Source of the DNA: Thermus aquaticus
GTDB lineage: Bacteria > Deinococcota > Deinococci > Deinococcales > Thermaceae
Assembly (NCBI RefSeq): GCF_001280255.1
Contig: NZ_LHCI01000106.1
Span: 417,907 to 481,906 of the forward strand
Direction: 5' to 3'
Length of the DNA stretch: 64,000 nucleotides
The position numbers and the translations under genes are program-made. Positions 37,857 through 46,386 of this stretch are shown here, piece after piece. The notes under the pieces were generated by a model. The model was given only the letters and a program-made list of their open reading frames with translations, was not told where the DNA came from and made no database searches. Position 1 is the first letter of the stretch; each line of letters starts with the position of its first letter.

Positions 37857-38425
37857 TGGGAAAGCTCCTTCAAGAAGGCCCGGGCCTCCTTTTGGAAGCG
37901 GGCGAGCTCGGCCCGGTGCTCCTCCAAGAAGGCCTCCCGCTTGGGCTTGGGCAGGCGCTCAAAGAAGAGTACGCCCTCCAGGTGGTCTATCTCGTGCTGG
38001 AACACCCGGGCCATGTATCCCTCCAGCTCCAGCGTCCTCTTGCGCCCCTCCTCGTCCTGGAACTCCACCCGGATGCGCTCGGCCCGGGGCACCTCCTCGG
38101 AGTAGAGGCCGGGCAGGGAGAGGCACCCCTCGAGCCCCTCCACCAGCCCCTCCCGGTGGGTGATGACCGGGTTGACCACCACGTAGACCTGGCGCACCAG
38201 GTCCCTCAGGGGCCTCTCCTCCTCATCGGGCTCGTCGGCGTACTCCACGGCCACGAAGAGCCTCTGGGAAAGGCCGATCTGCGGGGCGGCAAGCCCCACC
38301 CCCCGGGCCTCCCACATGGTCTCCAGCATGTCCTCGGCGAGCTTCTTGAGGCCGGAAAAGTCCTGGACGGGGCGGGCCTTCTTCCGCAGAACCGGGTCCC
38401 CGTAGAGGCGGATGGGGTAGATCAT
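37853..38425 (-). CDS. def: Peptide deformylase
   Basis: This protein of 190 residues has all three motifs: GVGLAAPQIG (motif 1), EGCLSLPG (motif 2, Cys metal ligand) and QHEIDHLEGVLF (motif 3, HExxH). It removes the N-formyl group that Fmt adds, using Fe2+ or Zn2+. Its insert YADEPDEEERPLRDL lengthens the CD loop relative to E. coli Def. The gene is coupled by ATGA overlap to fmt and lies 5 bases after the cdaR stop. Confidence 0.96.
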   Translation of the reverse strand: MIYPIRLYGDPVLRKKARPVQDFSGLKKLAEDMLETMWEARGVGLAAPQIGLSQRLFVAVEYADEPDEEERPLRDLVRQVYVVVNPVITHREGLVEGLEGCLSLPGLYSEEVPRAERIRVEFQDEEGRKRTLELEGYMARVFQHEIDHLEGVLFFERLPKPKREAFLEEHRAELARFQKEARAFLKELSQ

Positions 38426-38430
38426 CCCGC

Positions 38431-39243
38431 CTATTTTAGCGCAAACCGGGCCCTTCCCAAAACCTGGCCCAGGGGCCTCACCCCCGGAGGCAGGGTGAGG
38501 AGAAAGGGGCCCGCCACCTCCCCGGGCCGGAAGCCCTCCTGGGGCCTGGCCTCCACCTCTTCAAGGCCCTCCAGAACCTCCCTGGGCCCCACCACCTCCA
38601 CCTCCTTGGGGGCGTAGTCCAGCACCTCGAGGCCCTCCGGGGCCTTTAGGACCAGGGGGAGCACCTTGCGGAACAGGGGCTCCTCCCGGGCCACCACCCG
38701 CGCCTTGGGCGGGGAGAGGGTCACCGCGGGCAGGGGGCCTTCCGGCCCGAAGGCGGTGAGGGCCACCTCCTCCCCCTGGTCCAGGCCAACGGCCGCCACC
38801 GCCGCCTCCACCTGGCTCCTGGGGCCTCTGGCCTCCACGAAGGCGGGCTCGGTGCGCACCCACACCCCCTGGGCCAGGACCTCCACCGGCAAGGGACGGC
38901 TCAAAAGGGCCTCCCCCCGCCCCTCCACTCTGGCCGGGCGCACCTCCAGGACCTCCACCCCCCGGGGGGCGGCCACGCGCACCTCCCGGCTGAAGGCCCC
39001 CTCGGCCCCGGAGAGGTCCAGGTAGGCGGAGACGGGGGGCGTGCCCTCCACCAGGGGGGCGGGGCCCCGGAGGCGCAGGAGGACCTCCCTGGGCACCCCC
39101 TCCGCCACCCGGTCCCCTTCCAGGCCCACCACCTGGAGGGGAGCGCTCAGGGCCCTTTCCACCACGGGGGCCCGCTCCTTGAGGGAGTACCAGACGGCCA
39201 GGGCGGCCAGGAAGGAGAGGAGGAGGGCGGGCCAGTCACGCAT
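38431..39243 (-). CDS. cdaR: CdaR/YbbR-domain regulator of diadenylate cyclase
   Basis: This protein of 270 residues has one N-terminal membrane helix (LLLSFLAALAVWYSL) and two to three extracellular YbbR repeats, recognisable by PLQVVGLEGDRVAEGVPREVLLRLRG-like strands and PKEVEVVGPREVLEGLEEVE. CdaR binds the membrane domain of CdaA and tunes c-di-AMP synthesis. It overlaps cdaA by 8 bases. In Firmicutes the next gene is often glmM; here def and fmt follow instead. Confidence 0.85.
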   Translation of the reverse strand: MRDWPALLLSFLAALAVWYSLKERAPVVERALSAPLQVVGLEGDRVAEGVPREVLLRLRGPAPLVEGTPPVSAYLDLSGAEGAFSREVRVAAPRGVEVLEVRPARVEGRGEALLSRPLPVEVLAQGVWVRTEPAFVEARGPRSQVEAAVAAVGLDQGEEVALTAFGPEGPLPAVTLSPPKARVVAREEPLFRKVLPLVLKAPEGLEVLDYAPKEVEVVGPREVLEGLEEVEARPQEGFRPGEVAGPFLLTLPPGVRPLGQVLGRARFALK

Positions 39244-39949
39244 GCAGCGCCTCCTTGAGCCGGGCCCGCAGGGCCTCGAGGCTGAGGGGCGGGGAGAGCC
39301 TCCCCCCCTCGGCCAGCCGGACGCTCCCCGTCTCCTCGCTCACCACCAGGACCAGGGCGTCGGAGACCTCGGAGAGGCCCAAGGCGGCTCGGTGCCGGGT
39401 GCCGAGGCCCACCTGGGCCTCGGAGAGGGGAAAGAGACACCCCGCCGCAAGAAGCCTCCCCTCCCGCAGGATGGCCCCTCCGTCGTGGAGGGGCGTCCCG
39501 GGGTAAAAGAGGGTCACCAGCAGGCGGGCGGAAAGCCTGGCCTCTAGGACCTCCCCCGTGGCAGCGTACTCCCCCAAAGGGGTGCGCCTTTCCAGGGCGA
39601 TCAGGGCCCCGTACCGCCTTTCGGCGAGGCGGGCCACCCCCAGAAGGAGCTCCTCCAGGGCCAAGGAGGTGGCCCTGGGCCCCTGGGGACGGCCCAGGCG
39701 CTCCAGAAGCCCCCTGAGCTCCGGCTGGAAGACCACGATCAGGGCGAAGGCCCCCAGCGTGGCGGCGTTGCCCAGGATCCAGGAAAGGGTGGCAAGCCCC
39801 AGGAGGTTGGCCAGGAACCAGACCAGAAGGTAGACGAGAAGCCCCCGGACCAGGTTCAAGGCCCGGGTGCCCACGATGAGGCGCCAGAGGGAGTAAAAGA
39901 GGGCGGTGACGAGAAGGATGTCCAAAAGGTCACGCCAGGTGAAGGCCAT
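39236..39949 (-). CDS. cdaA: Diadenylate cyclase CdaA
   Basis: This protein of 237 residues has three N-terminal membrane helices (to about residue 75), a short coiled linker (FQPELRGLLERLGR) and a DAC (DisA_N) domain with the catalytic marks LHDGGAILREGRLLAAGC (DGA motif) and LGTRHRAALGLSEVSDALVLVVSEETG (RHR motif). It joins two ATP into c-di-AMP, which sets K+ and osmolyte levels and wall homeostasis. It lies 3 bases after deoB and overlaps cdaR, its regulator. Confidence 0.93.
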   Translation of the reverse strand: MAFTWRDLLDILLVTALFYSLWRLIVGTRALNLVRGLLVYLLVWFLANLLGLATLSWILGNAATLGAFALIVVFQPELRGLLERLGRPQGPRATSLALEELLLGVARLAERRYGALIALERRTPLGEYAATGEVLEARLSARLLVTLFYPGTPLHDGGAILREGRLLAAGCLFPLSEAQVGLGTRHRAALGLSEVSDALVLVVSEETGSVRLAEGGRLSPPLSLEALRARLKEALHA

Positions 39950-39952
39950 GGC

Positions 39953-41098
39953 CTACACCAAGCTCTTCCCCGGCCCCTCCCAGGCGAGCCCGAAAAGCCT
40001 GGCCCAGGTGGCCCCCAGGTCGGCGAAGCTCTCCCGGGTGCCCAGGTCCCCCCTGACCCCCGGGCCCACCCAGAGGAGCATCCCGTACTCCCGGGTGTGG
40101 TCCGTGCCCAAGAAGGTGGGGTCGTTGCCGTGGTCGGAGACCAGAAAGAGGTGGTCCTCCGGGCCCAGGGCGGAAAGGAGCCGGGGGAGGAAGCGGTCCA
40201 CCTCCTCTAGGGCCCTGGCGTACCCCTCGGGGTTTCGGCGGTGGCCGTACTTGGCGTCAAAATCCACCAGGTTGGTGAAGACGAGGCCGGAAAAGCCCTC
40301 TTCCATGAGGGCCAGGGTCTTCTCCAGGCCGCCCTTGTTGTCCTTGGTCTTGACCGCCCGGGTGAAGCCGCGCCCGGCGTAAATGTCGGGGATCTTGCCC
40401 ACGCCCACCACCTCGAGGCCCCCTTCCTTCAAGACGTCCAGAACGTTTCTGGGAGGCTCCAGGGCGAAGTCCCGCCGGAGGTGCTCCAGGCGGTAAAAGG
40501 CCCCGGGCTCCCCGGCGAAGGGCCGGGCGATGACCCGGGCCACCTGGTGCTCGCCCCTTAGCGTCTCCCGGGCCACCTGGCACCAGTGGTAAAGCTCCTC
40601 CAGGGGGACTCTCTCCACGTGGGCGGCCACCTGGAAGACCGAGTCCGCCGAGGTGTAGACGATGGGGTAGCCCGTCTTCAGGTGGGCCTCCCCGTAGTCC
40701 CGGATGGCCTCGGTGCCGGAGTAGGGGCGGTTGAGAAGCCACCCCCCCACCCCGATCCGCTCCGCCCAGGCCCGAAGGAGCTCCTCGGGAAAGCCCTCGG
40801 GGTAGGTGCGGAAGGGCTTTTCCAGGTAGATGCCCACGAACTCCCAGTGCCCGGTGGTGGTGTCCTTGCCCGGGTTCACCTCCCGCATGCGGCCAAAGGC
40901 CCCTTTGGGCTCCTTGGGCCTGGGCAGGGTGTGGACCCCGGCCACCCACCCCAGGCCCAGGTCGGCCAGGTGGGGCAGGGCCACGCCCGTCTTGAGGACG
41001 GTGTGGTCCAGGGTGTCTGCCCCCTCGTCGCCGAAAAGGGGGGCGTCCGGCAGGTAGCCCAGGCCCACCGAGTCCAGGACGATGGCCACCACCTTCAT
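39953..41098 (-). CDS. deoB: Phosphopentomutase
   Basis: This alkaline-phosphatase-fold enzyme of 381 residues interconverts ribose-1- and ribose-5-phosphate (and deoxy forms). Metal ligands appear in [22 protein letters not shown] (catalytic Thr region), [15 protein letters not shown] and [21 protein letters not shown]. The inserted cap domain spans about 100-215. The ATG directly abuts the stop of the preceding small acidic gene. It links nucleoside salvage to the operon that makes c-di-AMP. Confidence 0.95.
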   Translation of the reverse strand: MKVVAIVLDSVGLGYLPDAPLFGDEGADTLDHTVLKTGVALPHLADLGLGWVAGVHTLPRPKEPKGAFGRMREVNPGKDTTTGHWEFVGIYLEKPFRTYPEGFPEELLRAWAERIGVGGWLLNRPYSGTEAIRDYGEAHLKTGYPIVYTSADSVFQVAAHVERVPLEELYHWCQVARETLRGEHQVARVIARPFAGEPGAFYRLEHLRRDFALEPPRNVLDVLKEGGLEVVGVGKIPDIYAGRGFTRAVKTKDNKGGLEKTLALMEEGFSGLVFTNLVDFDAKYGHRRNPEGYARALEEVDRFLPRLLSALGPEDHLFLVSDHGNDPTFLGTDHTREYGMLLWVGPGVRGDLGTRESFADLGATWARLFGLAWEGPGKSLV

Positions 41099-41356
41099 CT
41101 AAGAGCGAAGCCCCCCTTCGTCCTCCTCTTCCTCTTGGGCCAGGGCCATGATCTCCTCCGGGGACATCTCCGAGAGGGCCCGGACCGCCTGGAACTCCTC
41201 CACCAAGCCCTGGATCTCCTCCATGGCCTCCTCCAGGGAAAGCTCCCCGTCCCCGTACTCCTCCAGAACCTCCTCTATGGCCTCCAGGATCCCCACCGCC
41301 GCGCTGGCCTGCGAGAGGGCCTGGGCCAGCTCCGAAAGCTTGTCCGCCAGGTCCAT
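41099..41356 (-). CDS. Small acidic helical protein, unknown function
   Basis: This protein of 85 residues is strongly acidic, rich in Glu, Leu and Ala, with coiled-coil heptads (LADKLSELAQALSQAS, LEEAMEEIQGLVEEFQ) and a C-terminal AQEEEEDEGGL tail. It is not a family I know. It sits between zapE (9-base gap) and deoB (no gap), so it belongs to the operon and is clearly translated by context. It may be a structural or partner protein. Confidence 0.7.
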   Translation of the reverse strand: MDLADKLSELAQALSQASAAVGILEAIEEVLEEYGDGELSLEEAMEEIQGLVEEFQAVRALSEMSPEEIMALAQEEEEDEGGLRS

Positions 41357-41365
41357 GCTCCCATG

Positions 41366-42337
41366 CTACCCCAAAAGCTCCGCCAGGCGGGAAAGGGCCC
41401 GCCCGTACTTTTTGGCGAAGGCCCCGTGGCGGTAGGTCTCGGGGAAGAGGGCCTCGAGGGGGGCCCCCGAGGCCTTGAGCTCCAGGCCCAGGTTGTAAAC
41501 CTGGTCCACGAAGTGGACGAAGCGGAGGGCGTCGTTCTGGTCGGGGATGGGCTCCAGGCCCCGCAGGTAGACCACCTCCACGCCAACGAAGAGGTAGCGG
41601 TAGCGGATGGGGTGGAGGGCGCGGAGGTGGGCCAGGAGCTCGGGGAAGGCGTCCAGGGTCTTGGGCCTGGGGTCTTCGTGGAAGCGTCTAAGAAGCTCCT
41701 CCTCCCCCCAGGGCCGGGGGAGGCCCTTGGCTTCGCGGTGGCGGTAGTCCTCCCCCTCTATCCTCTCCACGGCGAAGCGCCTGGCCAGGCCCTGGATCTG
41801 GTGGCGGAACTGATCGGCGTTGAAGCGCCCCTCCCCCAGGGCCCCGGGCGGGGTGTTGGAGGTGGTGGCCACCCTGAGGCCCTTGTCCATGGTGAGGGCC
41901 AGGAAGTGGGTGGCCATCTGGGCGTTGCCGGGGTCGTCCAGCTCAAACTCGTCTATGAAGAGGTAGCGGAGGCCAGAAAAGCGCCTCGCTCCCTCCTTGA
42001 GGCCCATGAGGCCCAGGGCGTAGGTGAGCTCCTCAAAGGTGAGGAAGGCCTTGGGGCCCGGGGCCTCCCAGTAGGCGGCCACCAGGAGGTGGGTCTTGCC
42101 CACGCCAAAGCCCCCGTCCAGATAGATGCCCTGGGGGCCCGGCATCCTGGGCCGGAGGAGGCCCCGGGGGCGGTCCCTTACCCAGCTTCGCAGCCGCTCC
42201 TTGGCCAGGGCCTGGGAGGGGTAGCGGGGGTCCGGGTGGTAGGTGGCGAAGGTGGCCCCCTGGAAGCGGGGGGGCGGGACGAAGCTTTCAAGAAGCTTCT
42301 CCAGGTTGACCTCGGGGTAGCGCTCCGTGAGGCGCAT
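41366..42337 (-). CDS. zapE: AFG1/ZapE-family ATPase
   Basis: This P-loop ATPase of 323 residues has Walker A LDGGFGVGKTHLLVA, Walker B LRYLFIDEFELDDPGNAQ and sensor VATTSNTPPGALGEGRFNADQF, followed by the family's FVGVEVVYLRGLEPIPDQNDALRFVHFVDQVYN region. E. coli ZapE acts on the Z-ring under stress, and mitochondrial AFG1 helps turnover of respiratory subunits. It is the first gene of the operon ending in fmt. The ATG is at 42337, close to the divergent glutaredoxin-like gene. Confidence 0.88.
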   Translation of the reverse strand: MRLTERYPEVNLEKLLESFVPPPRFQGATFATYHPDPRYPSQALAKERLRSWVRDRPRGLLRPRMPGPQGIYLDGGFGVGKTHLLVAAYWEAPGPKAFLTFEELTYALGLMGLKEGARRFSGLRYLFIDEFELDDPGNAQMATHFLALTMDKGLRVATTSNTPPGALGEGRFNADQFRHQIQGLARRFAVERIEGEDYRHREAKGLPRPWGEEELLRRFHEDPRPKTLDAFPELLAHLRALHPIRYRYLFVGVEVVYLRGLEPIPDQNDALRFVHFVDQVYNLGLELKASGAPLEALFPETYRHGAFAKKYGRALSRLAELLG

Positions 42338-42396
42338 CGCCCCCTAGGTTAGCCCAAGGCCCCGGCAAAAGGCGCCCTATGCTACCCTTAGGGGGT

Positions 42397-42648
42397 ATGG
42401 TGCGGCTTTACGGCATCCCCGGGTGCGGTCCCTGCGAGATCGTGAAGATGTTCCTGGAAAGAAACGGCGTTCCCTACGAGTTCGTGAACGCCAAGGCCGA
42501 CCCCGAGGCCGCCAAAAAGATCGCCGAGCTGGTGGGAAGCCCCACGGCCGGGGTGGTGCTGGAGTGGCGGGGGCGCCTCGAGGCCATCCGCGGGGTTTCC
42601 CCGCAAAGCCTGAATGCCTGGCTCGCCCGCTACCGGGAAAGCGCCTAA
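42397..42648 (+). CDS. Glutaredoxin-like thiol protein
   Basis: This protein of 83 residues has a thioredoxin-fold redox centre, YGIPGCGPCEIVKMFLERNGVPYEFVN. The CGPC active site and the cis-Pro region (GSPTAGVVLEWRG) fit glutaredoxins of the NrdH type. The redox partner may be the thioredoxin reductase encoded at 33056. A start at 42397 follows an AGGGGG; an upstream start at 42379 is less likely. Its TAA stop lies within repeat element copy B. Confidence 0.85.
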   Translation: MVRLYGIPGCGPCEIVKMFLERNGVPYEFVNAKADPEAAKKIAELVGSPTAGVVLEWRGRLEAIRGVSPQSLNAWLARYRESA

Positions 42649-42742
42649 GTACCCCGCCGTAGCTCTTGCCACGGCGGGGGCCCCAAAAGGGCGCACCAAG
42701 GCCTAGGGAAAGGCTTTCTATGGTGAACGGATAGCCACTTAG
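42645..42742 (+). repeat. Stop-codon repeat element, copy B
   Basis: The element is 98 bp, bounded by CTAAGT (42645-42650) and ACTTAG (42737-42742). The stem is 42652-42663 with 42668-42679 and loop TCTT. Two base pairs of the stem differ from copy A on both sides (A-T to G-C, C-G to T-A), so pairing is kept. The left TAA is the stop of the glutaredoxin-like gene, and the right TAA, read on the minus strand, is the stop of the DinB-like gene. Confidence 0.8.
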
Positions 42743-43233
42743 CCCAGGGCCCTCAGGTGGTGCTCCTCGTGGTAGGCGGCGGCCCTCAGCCAGCCCAGGG
42801 CGGTGAGGGGGCCAAAGAAGGGGTGGGGGAAGGTAGCGGGGTTATCGGGGTCGGCCTTTTCCGCCTCCTCCAGGAGAAAGCCCCGGGCCCTCTCCAGTAG
42901 GGCCAAAACCTCCTCCAGGCTTAGCTCCCCTTTGGGCTGAACAGGCTCGGGGGCCTGGGGCTTCCCCTCCTTGAACTCCCCGGGGACGAAGGGGACGGGG
43001 GGAAGGTTCTCCCCCGCCGCCACCCGCCTGAGCCGCCTCAGGACCCGGGCGGTGGAGTCCTCCACCAGGGCCACGTGCTCGGCCACCATGAGGGGGGTCC
43101 AGGCCCCGGGGCGGAGGGGAGCGGTGAGCCAGGAGGGCTCAGCTTCCCTCAGGTGGGCCAGGAGGGCCTGGCGGCTTTGGGCGAGCCGGGCTAAGACCTC
43201 CTCCTTGTTCCCATAGACGTCCAGGTTCACCAT
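42739..43233 (-). CDS. DinB-like (YfiT/Mtub4 fold) four-helix protein
   Basis: This protein of 164 residues has the DinB/DUF664 layout: a first helix with LRPGAWTPLMVAEHVALVED (His metal ligand in EHV) and a final helix with AAAYHEEHHLRALG (His ligands). Three histidines on a four-helix bundle usually bind Zn or Ni. Related enzymes are thiol S-transferases (bacillithiol or maleylpyruvate isomerase types). The start at 43233 faces fabI, and its stop is supplied by repeat element copy B. Confidence 0.75.
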   Translation of the reverse strand: MVNLDVYGNKEEVLARLAQSRQALLAHLREAEPSWLTAPLRPGAWTPLMVAEHVALVEDSTARVLRRLRRVAAGENLPPVPFVPGEFKEGKPQAPEPVQPKGELSLEEVLALLERARGFLLEEAEKADPDNPATFPHPFFGPLTALGWLRAAAYHEEHHLRALG

Positions 43234-43255
43234 GATGCCCCATTCTACCCGCGGG

Positions 43256-43261
43256 TATAAT
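43256..43261 (+). promoter_or_regulatory. -10 box of fabI (leaderless)
   Basis: A consensus TATAAT ends exactly 6 bases before the ATG at 43268. There is no space for a ribosome-binding site. Confidence 0.65.
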
Positions 43262-43267
43262 CCCCCC

Positions 43268-44071
43268 ATGCTCACCGTGGACCTTGCGGGCAAGAAGGCC
43301 CTGGTCATGGGGGTCACCAACCAGCGAAGCCTGGGCTTCGCCATCGCCGAGAAGCTCAAGGAGGCGGGGGCGGAGATCGCCCTAAGCTACCAGGGGGAGA
43401 GGATCCGCCCCGAGGCGGAGAAGCTGGCCGAGGCCCTGGGCGGGGCCCTCCTCTTCCAGGCCGACGTCACCAAAGACGAGGAGCTAGACGCCCTCTTTGG
43501 CGGCCTGAAGGAGGCCTGGGGGCACCTGGACTACCTGGTCCACGCCATCGCCTTCGCCCCCAGGGAGGCCATGGAGGGCCGGTACCTGGACACCAGGCGG
43601 GCGGACTGGCTTCTGGCCCTCGAGGTCTCCGCCTACTCCCTGGTGGCCGCGGCCCAAAGGGCCGAGCCCCTCCTCAGGGAGGGGGGTGGGATCGTCACCC
43701 TCACCTACTACGCCAGCGAGAAGGTGGTGCCCAGGTACAACGTGATGGCCATCGCCAAGGCGGCCCTCGAGGCCAGCGTCCGCTACCTGGCCTATGAGCT
43801 CGGCCCCAAGGGGGTGCGGGTGAACGCCATCTCGGCGGGGCCGGTGCGCACCGTGGCCGCCAGGAGCATCCCCGGCTTCACCAAGATGTACGACCGGGTG
43901 GCCCAGGTGGCCCCTCTAAGGCGCAACATCACCCAGGAGGAGGTGGGGAACCTGGGGCTTTTCCTCCTTTCCCCCCTGGGAAGCGGCATCACCGGCGAGG
44001 TCATCTACGTGGACGCCGGCTACCACATCATGGGGATGGAGCTAGAGAAAGCGGGCGAAAATCCGGGCTAG
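43268..44071 (+). CDS. fabI: Enoyl-ACP reductase (NADH)
   Basis: This short-chain dehydrogenase fold enzyme of 267 residues has the FabI cofactor site ALVMGVTNQRSLGFAIAEKL (not GxxxGxG). The active-site region is LTYYASEKVVPRYNVMAIAKAALEASVRYLA, with Tyr-x6-Tyr-Met-x-x-Lys type spacing (YASEKVVPRYNVMAIAK). It reduces trans-2-enoyl-ACP in the last step of each fatty-acid elongation round. The ATG at 43268 is set by the -10 box and the family start; a longer reading from 43232 crosses the promoter. It stands alone. Confidence 0.95.
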   Translation: MLTVDLAGKKALVMGVTNQRSLGFAIAEKLKEAGAEIALSYQGERIRPEAEKLAEALGGALLFQADVTKDEELDALFGGLKEAWGHLDYLVHAIAFAPREAMEGRYLDTRRADWLLALEVSAYSLVAAAQRAEPLLREGGGIVTLTYYASEKVVPRYNVMAIAKAALEASVRYLAYELGPKGVRVNAISAGPVRTVAARSIPGFTKMYDRVAQVAPLRRNITQEEVGNLGLFLLSPLGSGITGEVIYVDAGYHIMGMELEKAGENPG

Positions 44072-44158
44072 GGCCTCGAGGTCTTTGGGGTCCACACCGT
44101 GAGTATACCGGGCTAAGGCCTGGATCGCGACGAGGCTTTTCTTCGCCCTCACATTCAC
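44042..44158 (-). CDS. Candidate 38-residue small basic protein or gene remnant
   Basis: A GTG at 44158 with AGGGG about 5 bases upstream opens a 38-codon frame (start VNVRAKKSLVAIQALARY, end ALARIFARFL) that stops in TAG at 44042-44044, overlapping the end of fabI by 30 bases. The peptide is an amphipathic two-helix shape. Only about 73% of its third positions are G or C, lower than in neighbouring genes, so this may be acquired or decaying DNA. It could equally be the C-terminal remnant of a lost gene. No family is recognised. Confidence 0.3.
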   Translation of the reverse strand: MNVRAKKSLVAIQALARYTHGVDPKDLEALARIFARFL

Positions 44159-44186
44159 CGCACCCCTGGGGGCGTACCATGGCCCC

Positions 44187-45104
44187 ATGGAGGGCGTCCT
44201 CGGGCTCCACCACATCACCTGCGTGGCCGGCGACCCTCAGGAGAACCTGGACTTCTACCTGGGGGTGTTGGGTCTGCGCCTGGTCAAGCGGAGCGTGAAC
44301 CAGGACGACCCCACCGCCTACCACTTCTTCTACGCCGACGGGCTGGGCACCCCGGGCACCGCCCTCACCTTCTTCTCCTGGCCCCACCTCCCCCCCAATC
44401 GCTTTGGGGTGGGGCAGGCGGTGGAGGTAGCCCTGGCCGTGCCCCAAGAAAGCCTCGGCTTCTGGGAAGCCCGCCTGGCCCGCTACGGCAGGCCCCTGGC
44501 AAAGGGGGAGCGCTTTGGCTTTCCCGTCCTCCTCTTCCCCGACCCCCACGGCCTGCCCCTGGCCCTAGCGGCCGCCCAGGGCCCGGGCCTCCCTTGGGAG
44601 GACAGCCCCGTCCCCCCAGAGCACCAGGTGCGGGGCCTTCTGGGGGCCCGGATCCTGGAGCGGGAGGTGGGGCCGACCCTGGCCTTCTTCCAAGAGGTCC
44701 TGGGCTACCGCCAGGGGGAAGGCCCTGTCCTAGAGCAGGGGGGATCTTTCCTGGAGGTCCAGGCCCTCCCCGAAGGGCGCCGGGGGGCCTTGGGGGTGGG
44801 AGGGGTCCACCACCTGGCCTTCCGGGTGCGGGACGAGGCCCACGCCCTCACCCTCCGGGAAAGGGTTTTGGCCCGGGGGCTACGGCCCACCCCCCTTATA
44901 GACCGCTTCTGGTTCCGTTCCGTTTACTTCCTGGAACCCGGGGGGGTGCTCTTAGAGCTGGCCACGGACGGGCCCGGCTTCGCCGTGGACGAGGACCCGG
45001 AGGACCTGGGGGAGCGCCTCGTCCTTCCCCCTTGGCTTGAGGGGAAGCGCCCGGCCATAGAGGCCGCCCTCCCCCCCATCCGCCTCCCCGGGATAGCCCG
45101 CTGA
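44187..45104 (+). CDS. Ring-cleaving dioxygenase-like VOC protein
   Basis: This protein of 305 residues has two VOC modules. The first begins [38 protein letters not shown] and the second holds [16 protein letters not shown] and [19 protein letters not shown]. Metal ligands are likely His9 or His8, the His of GVHHLAF and the Glu of LLELATD, as in extradiol and hydroquinone dioxygenases (LinE/MhqO type). It probably opens an aromatic ring, though no aromatic pathway genes are near. It is a single-gene unit between fabI and ispG. Confidence 0.8.
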   Translation: MEGVLGLHHITCVAGDPQENLDFYLGVLGLRLVKRSVNQDDPTAYHFFYADGLGTPGTALTFFSWPHLPPNRFGVGQAVEVALAVPQESLGFWEARLARYGRPLAKGERFGFPVLLFPDPHGLPLALAAAQGPGLPWEDSPVPPEHQVRGLLGARILEREVGPTLAFFQEVLGYRQGEGPVLEQGGSFLEVQALPEGRRGALGVGGVHHLAFRVRDEAHALTLRERVLARGLRPTPLIDRFWFRSVYFLEPGGVLLELATDGPGFAVDEDPEDLGERLVLPPWLEGKRPAIEAALPPIRLPGIAR

Positions 45105-45162
45105 ACCACCTCCGGGCGGGAACGTAGCCCGCCCAGGGGTTTCCTCCTTCCCATGGGCTACC

Positions 45163-46386
45163 ATGGGAAGGATGAGGCGTCCTACCCCCACGGTCTGGGT
45201 GGGCCGCGTCCCCCTGGGAAGCGCCCACCCCATCGCCGTCCAGTCCATGACCAACACCCCCACCCAGGATGTGGAGGCCACCACCGCCCAGGTCCTGGCC
45301 CTCCACCGGGCGGGGAGCGAGATCGTCCGCCTCACGGTGAACGACGAAAAGGCGGCCCAAGCCGTGCCCAAGATCAAGGCCCGCCTCCTGGACCAGGGGG
45401 CGGAGGTGCCCCTGGTGGGGGACTTCCACTTCAACGGCCACCTCCTCCTGCGCAAGTACCCCAAGATGGCCGAGGCCCTGGACAAGTTCCGCATCAACCC
45501 CGGGACCATGGGCCGGGGTACCCACAAGGACGAGAACTTCCGCGAGATGGTCCGCATGGCCATGGACCTGGGGAAGCCGGTGCGCATCGGGGCCAACTGG
45601 GGGAGCCTGGACCCCGCCCTCCTCACCGAGCTCATGGACCAAAACGCCCGGCGCCCCGAGCCCAAGGAGGCCCACGAGGTGGTCCTCGAGGCCCTGGTGG
45701 AAAGCGCCGTCCGCTCCTACGAGGCCGCTTTGGAGATGGGCCTTGGGGAGGACAAGATCGTCCTCTCCGCCAAGGTCTCCAAGGCCCGGGACCTCCTCTG
45801 GGTCTACCGGGAGCTGGCCCGAAGGACCAGAGCCCCCCTCCACCTGGGCCTCACCGAGGCCGGCATGGGGGTCAAGGGGATCGTGGCCTCGGCCGCCGCC
45901 TTGGCCCCCCTCCTCCTGGAAGGCATCGGCGACACCATCCGGGTCTCCCTCACCCCGGCCCCCCATGAGCCCCGCACCAAGGAGGTGGAGGTGGCCCAGG
46001 AGATCCTCCAGGCCCTGGGCCTTCGCACCTTCGCCCCCGAGGTGACCAGCTGCCCCGGGTGCGGCCGCACCACCAGCACCTTCTTCCAGGAGCTGGCCGA
46101 GGAGGTGAACCGTCACCTCAAGGCCAGGCTCCCCGAGTGGCGAAGGCGCTACCCCGGGGTGGAGGGGCTCAAGGTGGCAGTGATGGGGTGCGTGGTGAAC
46201 GGCCCCGGAGAGAGCAAACACGCCCACATCGGCATCTCCCTGCCCGGAAGCGGCGAGGAGCCCAAGGCCCCCGTCTACGCCGACGGCAAGCTCCTCACCA
46301 TCCTCAAGGGGGAGACCATCGCCGAGGACTTCCTCAGGCTGGTGGAGGAGTACGTTAAGACCCGCTTCGCCCCAAAAGAGGCATGA
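45163..46386 (+). CDS. ispG: 4-hydroxy-3-methylbut-2-en-1-yl diphosphate synthase (HMBPP synthase)
   Basis: This enzyme of 407 residues (GcpE) of the MEP isoprenoid pathway has a TIM barrel ([49 protein letters not shown]) and a C-terminal [4Fe-4S] domain with cysteines in [11 protein letters not shown] and [11 protein letters not shown]. It closely follows the T. thermophilus protein of 406 residues as I recall it. A TACCAT box 7 bases before ATG 45172 would favour that as a leaderless start, giving 404 residues. It overlaps tgt by 4 bases. Confidence 0.96.
   Translation: MGRMRRPTPTVWVGRVPLGSAHPIAVQSMTNTPTQDVEATTAQVLALHRAGSEIVRLTVNDEKAAQAVPKIKARLLDQGAEVPLVGDFHFNGHLLLRKYPKMAEALDKFRINPGTMGRGTHKDENFREMVRMAMDLGKPVRIGANWGSLDPALLTELMDQNARRPEPKEAHEVVLEALVESAVRSYEAALEMGLGEDKIVLSAKVSKARDLLWVYRELARRTRAPLHLGLTEAGMGVKGIVASAAALAPLLLEGIGDTIRVSLTPAPHEPRTKEVEVAQEILQALGLRTFAPEVTSCPGCGRTTSTFFQELAEEVNRHLKARLPEWRRRYPGVEGLKVAVMGCVVNGPGESKHAHIGISLPGSGEEPKAPVYADGKLLTILKGETIAEDFLRLVEEYVKTRFAPKEA

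Noticed and set aside
40586-42352. 588-codon open frame on the plus strand
   Set aside because: It lies opposite deoB and zapE, which have full family motifs. The frame is Gly/Val/His-rich with no domain.
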